The position numbers were made by a program, and so were the translations under genes. Below are positions 6,315 through 12,473 of a DNA stretch of 13,094 bases, piece after piece. A model generated the notes under the pieces. That model had not been told where the DNA came from. It saw nothing but the letters and a program-made list of their open reading frames with translations, and did not search any database. The DNA lies in assembly GCA_902490355.1 (NCBI GenBank), contig CABUDN010000067.1, forward strand, positions 1 through 13,094, given 5' to 3'. This DNA comes from an uncultured Oscillibacter sp. (GTDB lineage Bacteria > Bacillota > Clostridia > Oscillospirales > Oscillospiraceae). Every line of letters begins with the position of its first letter. The first letter of the stretch is position 1.

Positions 6315-7211
6315 ATGGAACTTCGTGTTTTGAGATATTTTCTGGCAGTAGCCCGGGAGGAGAACATCACCAAGGCCGCTGCCCTGCTCCATCTGACCCA
6401 GCCCACCTTGTCGCGGCAGCTGATGCAGTTGGAGGAAGAGCTGGGGGTACAGCTCTTTCACCGCAGCCGCTACCATATCGTGCTCACCGATGAGGGAATG
6501 CTGCTGCGCCGCCGCGCGCAGGAACTGGTGGACTTGGCGGACAAAACAGCCCGGGAATTTGCCGCCCGGGAGACAGAACTGATGGGGGAAATCGCCATCG
6601 GCGCAGGCGAAACCCGCAGCATGACCTTCCTTTCCCAGGCCATCCGCACCTTTCGGGAACACTATCCCAAGGTCACCTTCCGGATCTTCAGCGCCAACGC
6701 TGACGATGTGAAAGAACGGCTGGATATGGGGCTTCTGGACATGGGACTGCTGACTGAGCCGGTGGACGTGGGCAAATATGCTTTCTGCCGAATGCAGGAG
6801 AAGGACCGCTGGGGTGTGTTGGTTCGGACAGACTCCCCACTGGCTGAACTGGACGCAGTCACACCGCAGGACCTGGAATCGGCTCCCCTGCTGGTCAGCG
6901 GGCGGGAAGGCGTCCAGCAGGAGCTGGCCAGTTGGTTTGGAGATCATTGGGATCATCTGCAGATTGCCGCTACCTTTAACCTGATCCTCAATGCCGCCAA
7001 TATGGTGCGCTGCGGCGTGGGAGCGGCGCTGGGCTTTGATCTGAACCTGGCCTTTGACGGCCTCCGGTTCCTGCCCCTTTCTCCGGCCATGGAGACGGGA
7101 ACGGTGCTGGTCTGGAAAAAGGATCAGGTATTGACTCCCGCTATGGAGGCATTCCATCAGCACATCAAAAATGTCCAACAGGCATATCAAGAGAAAGAAA
7201 ATAAGCATTAG
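6315..7211 (+). CDS. LysR family transcriptional regulator
   Basis: Protein of 298 residues with classical LysR layout. Residues ~1-60 hold the winged helix-turn-helix: LRYFLAVAREENITKAAALL then LTQPTLSRQLMQLEEELGVQLF. Residues ~90-290 are the periplasmic-binding-protein-like effector domain, including the typical GAGETRSM strand, a hinge at LLDMGLLTEPVDVGKY and the late RCGVGAALGF motif. The effector is unknown. I chose the ATG at 6315, eight bases after GAGGAGG, over the ATG at 6309, which is only two bases from that site. It is divergent from the flavodoxin gene and has its own terminator downstream (7235-7270). By analogy with other divergent LysR pairs it most likely controls the flavodoxin and itself. 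Confidence 0.93.
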   Translation: MELRVLRYFLAVAREENITKAAALLHLTQPTLSRQLMQLEEELGVQLFHRSRYHIVLTDEGMLLRRRAQELVDLADKTAREFAARETELMGEIAIGAGETRSMTFLSQAIRTFREHYPKVTFRIFSANADDVKERLDMGLLDMGLLTEPVDVGKYAFCRMQEKDRWGVLVRTDSPLAELDAVTPQDLESAPLLVSGREGVQQELASWFGDHWDHLQIAATFNLILNAANMVRCGVGAALGFDLNLAFDGLRFLPLSPAMETGTVLVWKKDQVLTPAMEAFHQHIKNVQQAYQEKENKH

Positions 7212-7237
7212 ACATTGTGAAAGAACCATCTTAGAAT
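7209..7237 (+). promoter_or_regulatory. Promoter of the MerR/flavodoxin-lipoprotein pair
   Basis: TAGACA (7209-7214, overlapping the lysR TAG stop), 17-base spacer, TAGAAT (7232-7237): five of six matches in each hexamer. The start would be near 7244, inside the left stem of the lysR terminator, so RNA from this promoter would lack most of the left arm. Confidence 0.55.
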
Positions 7238-7270
7238 GTGGGTATCCGAGAACGGACGCCCACATTTTTT
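7235..7270 (+). terminator. Rho-independent terminator of the LysR gene
   Basis: AATGTGGG (7235-7242) pairs with CCCACATT (7259-7266); the stem continues through one mismatch to TCCG/CGGA around an AGAA loop, followed by six T. It lies 23 bases after the lysR stop and 17 before the MerR-family ATG. It should stop lysR transcripts but not those begun at the overlapping promoter. Confidence 0.8.
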
Positions 7271-7286
7271 ATTTGGAGGCTTCGAC

Positions 7287-7649
7287 ATGACCATGCAGGA
7301 GGCGAGCGAGCGCTATCATATCCCCATGCACATTCTGCAGGAATACCGGCGTTGGGGGCTGTGCGGCGCGGTAAAAAATGTGATGGGCGATTGGCAATAT
7401 GACGATGCCGACCTGGAACGGCTGAGTACCATCATGACTCTTCACGACATTGGATTTACCGCAGAGGAAGTGGAGGCCTATATGCGCCTCCTGCTGGAAG
7501 GAGATCATACGGCAGCCCAGCGGCTCAACATGCTGGAAAAAAAGCGCAGTGCCGCCCTGGAAGAAATCCATTTCAAGGAGCGCCAGCTTCAGCGGCTGGA
7601 TTACCTGCGCCATGAGATCCGAAAAGGCCAAGGAGGCAAGAAGGAATGA
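7287..7649 (+). CDS. MerR family transcriptional regulator
   Basis: Protein of 120 residues. Residues ~1-70 form a MerR-type winged helix: MTMQEASERYHIPMHILQEY, RRWGLCGAVKN, then DADLERLSTIMTLHDIGFTAEEVEAYMRLL, where the LxxIGFTxEEV helix is typical. Residues ~75-115 are a charged coiled coil for dimerisation. No C-terminal effector domain or metal-binding cysteines are seen, and helix 2 lacks the usual RYY, so the sensed signal is unknown and binding could be atypical. The ATG at 7287 has GGAGG seven bases upstream; the open frame further upstream runs through the terminator stem and is not likely used. Its stop overlaps the next start by four bases (ATGA), so it is translationally coupled to the flavodoxin lipoprotein and probably regulates that pair. 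Confidence 0.85.
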   Translation: MTMQEASERYHIPMHILQEYRRWGLCGAVKNVMGDWQYDDADLERLSTIMTLHDIGFTAEEVEAYMRLLLEGDHTAAQRLNMLEKKRSAALEEIHFKERQLQRLDYLRHEIRKGQGGKKE

Positions 7650-8305
7650 AACAAATCTTTGCTGCTCTGACTGCTTTGACACTGCTCTGTACCCTGACAG
7701 CGTGCGGCGGGATGGCGGACCAAAGCGCCTCCGCTCCCTCCCCGTCTGACCAGAAGGAACTTCTGTCCGAAAACGGAACTCCTTCCACGCCGGGCGAACG
7801 TGAACCTGCCGCAGCTGAGGACCCCCGTGTGCTGGTAGCCTACTTCTCCGCCACCGGCAATACGGAACATATCGCCCAGTATATCCAAACCATTCTGAAC
7901 GCCGACCTCTATGAGATTGTCCCGGAAGAACCCTACACAGATGACGATCTCAATTACAACGACGACAACTGCCGGGCCAACCGGGAACAAAACGACCCCG
8001 ATGCCCGGCCCGCCATAACTGGAACGCTGGAACACCCAGAGGACTATGATGCGGTGTTCTTGGGTTACCCCATCTGGTGGGGTCAGGCACCGAAGATCAT
8101 ATATACCTTTCTGGAGAGCTATGATTTTGACGACGTGACTATCGTGCCCTTCTGCACCTCCGGCTCCAGCGATATCGGCTCCAGCGCCGAGTCCCTCCAT
8201 GCCCTTGTCCCTGACGCCAACTGGCTGCCGGGACGACGTTTTGACGGCAGCACACCCCAAGAAGAAGCAGCAGCCTGGGTGGAAGAACTGGAACTGCCCG
8301 AATAA
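7646..8305 (+). CDS. Flavodoxin with lipoprotein signal peptide
   Basis: Protein of 219 residues. Residues 1-20 are a lipoprotein signal peptide: Lys2, a hydrophobic stretch, and lipobox LTAC with Cys20 as the lipid anchor. Residues ~21-60 are a Ser/Pro/Glu-rich tether. Residues ~61-215 are a flavodoxin domain: VLVAYFSATGNTEHIAQYIQ (FMN loop SATGNT at 68-73), DAVFLGYPIWWGQAPKIIYT, and PFCTSGSSDIGSS for the second flavin contact. The domain should therefore sit on the outer face of the membrane with bound FMN, probably taking part in electron transfer or in reducing an extracytoplasmic substrate; the partner is not visible. It overlaps the MerR-family gene by four bases, with GGAGG nine bases before its ATG. 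The fold resembles the cytoplasmic flavodoxin at 5683-6159. Confidence 0.92.
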   Translation: MKQIFAALTALTLLCTLTACGGMADQSASAPSPSDQKELLSENGTPSTPGEREPAAAEDPRVLVAYFSATGNTEHIAQYIQTILNADLYEIVPEEPYTDDDLNYNDDNCRANREQNDPDARPAITGTLEHPEDYDAVFLGYPIWWGQAPKIIYTFLESYDFDDVTIVPFCTSGSSDIGSSAESLHALVPDANWLPGRRFDGSTPQEEAAAWVEELELPE

Positions 8306-8348
8306 TCGACTTTAGTTCTATCGTCCGTCTTCCCGTCATAACGTACAT

Positions 8349-8394
8349 CCACCGTCTGGGATTACTGCATAAATGCAGCAGACCCAGACGGTGG
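8349..8394. terminator. Long perfect hairpin between converging genes
   Basis: CCACCGTCTGGG (8349-8360) pairs perfectly with CCCAGACGGTGG (8383-8394); inside, CTGCAT (8365-8370) pairs with ATGCAG (8373-8378) across a two-base loop, the two stems separated by four bases on each side. It lies 43 bases past the flavodoxin-lipoprotein stop and 76 past the glycoside hydrolase stop. No T-run follows on either strand, so it is not a standard terminator; it may stop or protect both converging RNAs. The rest of 8306-8470 shows nothing I recognise. Confidence 0.5.
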
Positions 8395-8470
8395 TTCCAT
8401 TCTGTGGGCCATAGTTGCCTATAGAATCACACCTATTTTCACTCATGATTTTGGCCGCACCTCATTAATT

Positions 8471-10006
8471 TTACAAGACAAGAAACGTGCAGCTTCCCGG
8501 GGCAAGCAAAACTGTTCCCCGGGGCTGCAGTTCCGGTGCAAGTTCAGGGAGCCCGCAAGTGTCCGAAATGGTTAATTTCTTTCCGTTCAGCAACATCGCA
8601 GAAGAGCGCATCGTTTGGGCATGCAGCGTATAGCGCAGGGCTTCTTTGGGGATCGTCACGGAAATGGCGTCTGTGAGCGAATTGTTGATGATCAAGTATA
8701 CGACCCCGCAGGTTCCATCTCTCCGGGAGTGACAGTAAACATGAGCGTTTGCCCGATTGAGATGCCCACAGTCATATACGGCAGTCCCCATCAGCCGGTT
8801 CCAGAGCAGAACGGCAAAGTAATTGGGACGGGGCAAAAAGGTGCCGTGTTCCAGAAAACCGTAGTCGGAGGAAGCCAATGTGTTATGGAAGATGATCCCG
8901 TCGGTGATGGTACCATAGCTGCCCAGTTCGTTGAGCGTGCGCAGAACATCCAGATACGTGGAGGCCCAAGTATCTCCGCCTCCGCCGGCGTCGCCGGATT
9001 CCGTAACCCACACCTGTCCGCCGGGGACGAATTTGTCCCTGAGCGCAGCATGGGCTCTGGCGCAGTCCGGAGCCACAGCCAGATATTCGTCGCTGTGGGC
9101 CAAATGTCCAGGCCAGTGAGTAGCCGGCATAACCCCGGCAATTCGTTCAGAGACGCCATTGTAATAGTGATAACTGAACACATTCAGGGGGATCTGCGTG
9201 CCTGCCAGCAATTCTTCTGTGGTGCAGGTCTTGGTCATACTGGCAATTCCGGCCCCGAACCCTTTGCTCTTTGCACCTGCGGCAGCAGGATCTCCGGTGG
9301 TGCAGGGCCCGACCAGGAGACAGTTGGGGTAATTGGCCCGAACCCACCGGTATAGAATGTCCTGGTCCCGGGCATAGTCCGCGGCGGTATAGCCTTGGGG
9401 AGCACCGGATAATTCCAGCATATTGGGCTCATTCATAAATTCCACCGCATCAATATCCCTGCCGTGCTGATGACTGAAGTCAAAAATTTTCTTTGCCTGG
9501 GTCAGATCCAAGGGTCCCCCATTGGGATGGTCACCGGCACAGTTGCTGACCGAAATCAGCAGCTTGGCGCCGACATAGGCTGCAAAGTCCAAGACCCCGA
9601 TCCACTGTTCGCCAGTCAGGACACTGCTGTAACCGTCGGGCACCCTCCCGCCGGTCACTCCTTCAAAGTCGTAATAGGTTTTTGTGGCCCATGTACCGGA
9701 TACGCGGATCCAGGCAGGACCCAGCGCTTTGGTAAGCTCCCGCAGCCGCTTGTTATACAGATCGATGGGGGGATAATACTCCATCAGTTCCGGCATGGCA
9801 GTCACATCGGCGAACGATGTGACCGAGGGAAACTCCGCTGTACCGGCAATCTGTTCTTCGGTATAGGTCTTCCAGAAAGTTCCGCCGGTTACCTCCGTCA
9901 TCTCAATGTTGTAGGACATCAAGCGCTTGTCCACATGGCGGATCAAACGGGACGGACAAGCAGTCAAAAGGATGCTTTCTCCGGGACTTTGGCTCTTATT
10001 CTTCAT
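8471..10006 (-). CDS. GH79-like glycoside hydrolase (heparanase/beta-glucuronidase clan), no signal peptide
   Basis: Protein of 511 residues resembling family GH79 (heparanase and beta-glucuronidase type, clan GH-A). The barrel carries the expected acid/base glutamate in VEFMNEPN (Glu193, after Asn192) and the nucleophile glutamate in VWVTESGDAGGGG (Glu336), with VFSYHYYNG (~277-284) between them. The late part IIFHNTLASSDYGFLEHG, LPRPNYFAVLLWNRLMGTAV matches heparanase spacing, and residues ~420-511 form the usual beta-sandwich. Likely action: hydrolysis of beta-glucuronides or related uronic-acid glycosides. There is no signal peptide, so it probably acts in the cytoplasm on imported or conjugated glucuronides. 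The ATG (10004-10006) overlaps the AI-2E remnant's TGA by four bases; AAAGGAG lies 12 bases upstream, so initiation may have depended on coupling. No sugar transporter or other carbohydrate enzyme adjoins it. Confidence 0.75.
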   Translation of the reverse strand: MKNKSQSPGESILLTACPSRLIRHVDKRLMSYNIEMTEVTGGTFWKTYTEEQIAGTAEFPSVTSFADVTAMPELMEYYPPIDLYNKRLRELTKALGPAWIRVSGTWATKTYYDFEGVTGGRVPDGYSSVLTGEQWIGVLDFAAYVGAKLLISVSNCAGDHPNGGPLDLTQAKKIFDFSHQHGRDIDAVEFMNEPNMLELSGAPQGYTAADYARDQDILYRWVRANYPNCLLVGPCTTGDPAAAGAKSKGFGAGIASMTKTCTTEELLAGTQIPLNVFSYHYYNGVSERIAGVMPATHWPGHLAHSDEYLAVAPDCARAHAALRDKFVPGGQVWVTESGDAGGGGDTWASTYLDVLRTLNELGSYGTITDGIIFHNTLASSDYGFLEHGTFLPRPNYFAVLLWNRLMGTAVYDCGHLNRANAHVYCHSRRDGTCGVVYLIINNSLTDAISVTIPKEALRYTLHAQTMRSSAMLLNGKKLTISDTCGLPELAPELQPRGTVLLAPGSCTFLVL

Positions 10007-10334
10007 ACCTTTACACACTCCTTTGTTTGGTGGCGATTGACATCTTCCTTGACAAGCCGATACAAAGCTGCGGCCAGTGGAACGCACAGCAGCATTCCCG
10101 GAATCCCCAGTAAGCCGCCGCCCAGCGCGATGGCTGTCAGTACCCAGATCGCCGGCAGTCCCAAGGAGGCGCCGACAACGCGGGGTAAATCAGATTCCCC
10201 TCCAGCTGCTGCAATATCACAATGAGACCGAGGAAAACAATTGCCTTAACCGGTGAGACCGTAAGAATCATAAACGCCCTGATGACCGCGCCCGTCATGG
10301 TGGCACAGGGAAGGTTTAGAACCAACATCCCCAC
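10003..10334 (-). pseudogene. AI-2E family transporter remnant
   Basis: C-terminal remains of an AI-2E/PerM family membrane transporter, about 110 of the usual ~350-400 residues. In order on the minus strand: GMLVLNLPCATMTGAV (10331 to ~10282), a jump where the conserved LIGFTALIPxxGA stretch should be, AFMILTVSPVKAIVFLGLI and the family hallmark LQQLEGNLIYP (to ~10182), a one-base frameshift in a C-run (near 10180), then RVVGASLGLPAIWVLTAIAL, GGGLLGIPGMLLCVPLAAAL and YRLVKEDV to the TGA at 10003-10005. That stop overlaps the glycoside hydrolase ATG, so the intact gene was probably once coupled to it. The N-terminal half is absent. One frameshift could be a sequencing error, but the missing blocks cannot. 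Confidence 0.8.
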
Positions 10335-10842
10335 GCGGATATTGGCATAGATGCCCCGACTGCATGATCCCCAGCTCTCCAGCGATGACCGCGGCGGGTC
10401 GATCATACCTACCAACCTCATGCAGGTCATGCCGCATTTCAAATTTTTCGATGAAGGATTTTCAGGCAGGGCGCCGATCTTTTTGCAGGCAACAGCCAAA
10501 ACCCGGAGGGTGTCGGAGCTCATCGCGTCAATCACGTTCCATGCGGTCTCCAGATCTCCGCTATACGCCGCAGAGCCAGCATATCAAAGGCACCCTTGAC
10601 AATAACAATATTGTTTCCATCGATCTGTTGGACCGTGGTCAGCAGCTTTCTCTCAGAGTCAAAGGGCTGCTCCGCCAGGCGGGGATCCTGTTTCCCCAAA
10701 GCATCCTTAGGCATTCCGTTTTTGTGGGCGGCAAGAACAATGGCAGTTTCAGCGGGCCGCCGATATGCTGCTCCTGGCCGTCACGGATCACCCTTGCATG
10801 CGGGGCAGATAAGTTTTTCAGAGCATCCTGGGTCTTTTCCGC
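10335..10842 (-). pseudogene. PMCA-like cation P-type ATPase remnant with serial deletions
   Basis: About 170 codons left from a ~850-900-residue calcium-type P-type ATPase, pieces in native order but in different frames. Actuator piece: AEKTQDALKNLSAPHARVIR (10842 to ~10762). Nucleotide-binding piece: ETAIVLAAHKNG, then LAEQPFDSERKLLTTV and IVKGAFDML (~10755 to 10560). After a one-base shift, GDLETAWNVIDAM and DTLRVLAVA, ending at the hallmark LVGMIDPP (~10390). A deletion then joins AAVIAGELGIMQS (10395-10357), and another jumps to RGIYANIR (10358-10335), which precedes transmembrane helix 5. The phosphorylation motif DKTGT, TGD and GDGVNDAP are all missing, so it cannot work. It then fuses directly to the AI-2E remnant. 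Confidence 0.8.
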
Positions 10843-10858
10843 TGAAATGTCAAATGAA

Positions 10859-11021
10859 AATTCTCCTTATCTGTCCTATGTGAGGAACATTGTAATCGTA
10901 AAATCAGATTGTTTCATTAGGCAACCCCCTGCCTGCGTTACACTTTTCCTCAGTTCCGCCGTCAGTGTTACATTTTGCGACAAAACCCGTTGTTTGTCCC
11001 AAACTCTTCAGGAAAGAATTC
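10859..11021. other. Gene-free AT-richer gap
   Basis: Between the pseudogene's 5' end and the metal-efflux promoter I find no gene. On the minus strand a GGGGG box precedes an ATG (about 10919) opening only 13 codons. Two loosely similar stretches, GTTACACTTTTCC (10928-10940) and GTTACATTTTGCG (10967-10979), lie about 39 bases apart; their meaning is unclear. Confidence 0.4.
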
Positions 11022-11050
11022 TTGACAAGAAGCTGCTTTCCCTGTAAAGT
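11022..11050 (+). promoter_or_regulatory. Promoter of the NiCo-riboswitch/CDF transcript
   Basis: Consensus TTGACA (11022-11027), 17-base spacer, TAAAGT (11045-11050). The start is expected near 11057, about 46 bases before the aptamer and 230 before the CDF start codon. Confidence 0.75.
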
Positions 11051-11102
11051 TAAGTCACTCTTTGCACTGCATTACATTCCGTTTGGAATGCGAGTTCAAC
11101 AG

Positions 11103-11185
11103 TACAAACTGAACAGGCAATGGCCAGCAGGCCATTTGCCGGGCCATGGAGGCAGCAGACATGAAGCATCTGCGGGACAGTTGTA
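11103..11185 (+). promoter_or_regulatory. NiCo (czcD) riboswitch aptamer
   Basis: Matches the NiCo riboswitch four-stem plan, which senses Co2+ and Ni2+ cooperatively. P1: 11103-11111 (TACAAACTG) with CAGTTGTA at 11178-11185, one bulged A. Then the conserved ACAGGCAATG. P2: AATGGCC (11119-11125) with GGCCATT (11130-11136). P3: TGCC (11137-11140) with GGCA (11151-11154), preceded and followed by the conserved G-rich junction bases (GCCGGGC). P4: GCAGA (11155-11159) with TCTGC (11169-11173), then the conserved GGGACAGTT. The 3' strand of P4 (TCTGC) and the GGG after it form the left arm of the terminator at 11165-11204, so metal binding should block termination and turn on the efflux gene. Motif recalled from known NiCo RNAs; not searched. 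Confidence 0.9.
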
Positions 11186-11204
11186 TGCCCCGCAGGTGCT
11201 TTTT
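11165..11204 (+). terminator. Regulated terminator of the NiCo riboswitch
   Basis: AGCATCTGCGGG (11165-11176) pairs with CCCGCAGGTGCT (11189-11200) with one G-T pair, followed by TTTTT (11200-11204). The left arm is shared with aptamer stem P4 and the loop contains the 3' strand of P1, so aptamer and terminator exclude each other. Confidence 0.88.
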
Positions 11205-11288
11205 ATATTCACCTGGGGAAACGAGAATTTTGAATGTGTGCGGATAAGAGCAATGCCCGATCATCCACGATAAGCAGGAGGAATTCCA

Positions 11289-12218
11289 ATGAAAACAGTA
11301 AAAAAGCAGGCTGACACCGTTTCCCGCAGAAATACCGTTGACGAAGCGGCGGCAATCCGTAAAATGTCATTTGTCAGCGTCGCGGGCAATACGGTGTTGT
11401 CGGGATTTAAATTCTATGCCGGCATCACAGGCAACTCCGGCGCTATGCTCTCCGATTCGATCCACTCTTTTTCCGATGTGATTACCACCGTGATTGCCTG
11501 GATTGGCGTAAAGGTCTCCAAGAAAGAAGCGGATTGCGACCATCCCTACGGACATGATCGCATGGAATGCATCGCCTCCCTGCTGCTGGGGATCATTCTG
11601 CTGGCAACCGGTCTGGGTGTCGGCAAGGCAGGCATCGAAAACATTATTTCCGGCAGTTATGAGACCCTTGCCATTCCCAGCACGATCGCCCTGGTGGCGG
11701 CCATCGTCTCTATTGTGAGTAAGGAGGCGATGTATTGGTACACCCGGTATTATGCCAAGCTCATCAATTCCTCGGCGTTTTTGGCGGATGCCTGGCACCA
11801 TCGCTCCGACGCGTTTTCTTCCATCGGCTCCCTCATCGGCATCGGCGGCGCCATGCTGGGTTTTCCTGTAATGGACTCCGTGGCCAGTGTGGTGATCTGC
11901 CTGTTCATTGTGAAGGCCTCTTACGATATTTTGAAAGACGCCGTGGTCAAACTGCTGGACACCTCCTGCGGCAAAGGTTATGAGGAGCAAATGGAACAAT
12001 ACATCGCTGCGCAGGAGGGCGTGGTCCGTGTGGATTCGCTTCGTACCAGAATGTTCGGCAGCAAGGTCTATATTGATCTGGAAATCCAGGTGGATGGGGA
12101 AACGTCCCTGCGGGATGCTCACAAGGTGGCAGAGCATGTCCACGATGAAGTGGAACATACCTTCCCGGATGTAAAGCACATTATGATCCATCTGAATCCC
12201 GCCAATGGAACCGGCTGA
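11289..12218 (+). CDS. czcD: Cation diffusion facilitator, Co/Ni(/Zn) efflux
   Basis: Protein of 309 residues of the CDF family: six membrane helices and a cytoplasmic C-terminal domain, exporting divalent metal in exchange for protons. Helix 2 has LSDSIHSFSDV (His59-x3-Asp63), helix 5 has LADAWHHRSDAFSS (His170-x3-Asp174), and the loop motif HPYGHDRME is at 85-93. The HxxxD/HxxxD pair is typical of Zn/Co-type CDFs; Mn-type members usually carry Asp or Asn in these positions. Residues ~230-309 are the dimerising metal-sensing domain (VRVDSLRTRMFGSKVYIDLEIQVD). AGGAGG lies seven bases before the ATG. The NiCo riboswitch upstream points to Co2+/Ni2+ as physiological substrates, so czcD is used by role. 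No clear terminator separates it from the Mn-riboswitch unit; the latter has its own promoter. Confidence 0.92.
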   Translation: MKTVKKQADTVSRRNTVDEAAAIRKMSFVSVAGNTVLSGFKFYAGITGNSGAMLSDSIHSFSDVITTVIAWIGVKVSKKEADCDHPYGHDRMECIASLLLGIILLATGLGVGKAGIENIISGSYETLAIPSTIALVAAIVSIVSKEAMYWYTRYYAKLINSSAFLADAWHHRSDAFSSIGSLIGIGGAMLGFPVMDSVASVVICLFIVKASYDILKDAVVKLLDTSCGKGYEEQMEQYIAAQEGVVRVDSLRTRMFGSKVYIDLEIQVDGETSLRDAHKVAEHVHDEVEHTFPDVKHIMIHLNPANGTG

Positions 12219-12290
12219 TCGCCATGAAGGGGCATCAAAAGAATTAGGACACAGAGATGGATTTGTCCAAAGATGAATTGTTGAATTGTG

Positions 12291-12319
12291 TTGAGAACAT
12301 CCCGGAGATATGATATACT
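12291..12319 (+). promoter_or_regulatory. Promoter of the Mn-riboswitch/mntP transcript
   Basis: TTGAGA (12291-12296), 17-base spacer, TATACT (12314-12319) with an extended -10 TGA at 12311-12313. The start is expected near 12326, just before the aptamer's first stem. Confidence 0.8.
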
Positions 12320-12328
12320 TGCTGTTAT

Positions 12329-12410
12329 GTAAGGGAGTAGTCAGCACTTTGGTGTGGTGATACCAACATCCTGGAACTTTCCTGGTATTATCTTAAATGA
12401 CGAGACTTAC
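12329..12410 (+). promoter_or_regulatory. yybP-ykoY manganese riboswitch aptamer
   Basis: Aptamer of the yybP-ykoY class, which binds Mn2+ between two conserved loops. P1 is GTAAG (12329-12333) with CTTAC (12406-12410). The conserved loop-1 sequence GGGAGTAG (12333-12340) follows P1, and CGAGA (12401-12405) precedes its 3' strand, as in known members. The second arm contains ATACCA (12360-12365) pairing with TGGTAT (12383-12388) and an inner GGAA/TTCC stem, enclosing the ACATCC segment. The 3' strand of P1 lies within the left arm of the terminator at 12402-12431, so Mn2+ binding should prevent termination and raise mntP expression. The gene downstream is the usual partner of this riboswitch, which supports the call strongly. 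Confidence 0.9.
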
Positions 12411-12438
12411 CTGTTAGGGCAGGTAAGTCTCTTTTTTT
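12402..12438 (+). terminator. Regulated terminator of the Mn riboswitch
   Basis: GAGACTTACCTG (12402-12413), loop TTAGGG, CAGGTAAGTCTC (12420-12431): twelve perfect pairs, then seven T. Its left arm contains the 3' strand of aptamer stem P1. Confidence 0.93.
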
Positions 12439-12473
12439 ACCTGCCAACTCAATTGCTTTGGGAGGTAAAAAAT

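Noticed and set aside
6261..7265. Minus-strand open frame opposite the LysR gene
   Set aside because: Antisense shadow of a complete LysR gene; no ribosome site or family motif.
10180..10184. AI-2E frameshift in a C-run as a simple sequencing error
   Set aside because: This single shift could be an error, but the gene also lacks its N-terminal half and an internal block, and the adjoining ATPase has several deletions, so real decay is the better reading.
10880..10919. Short minus-strand frame of 13 codons behind a GGGGG box
   Set aside because: Too short and without similarity; no evidence that it is translated.
10364..11047. Plus-strand open frame of 227 codons over the ATPase remnant
   Set aside because: No recognisable protein, no ribosome site, and the minus strand here carries clear P-type ATPase pieces; it also runs through the CDF promoter.
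11367..12347. Long minus-strand open frame opposite the CDF gene
   Set aside because: Histidine- and glycine-rich antisense shadow; the plus strand carries all CDF motifs, a ribosome site and a riboswitch.
12354..12473. In-frame upstream extension of mntP starting at a GTG
   Set aside because: These 40 codons fall in the riboswitch and the perfect terminator; the ATG at 12474 has GGAGG at ideal spacing and begins the conserved MntP N-terminus.
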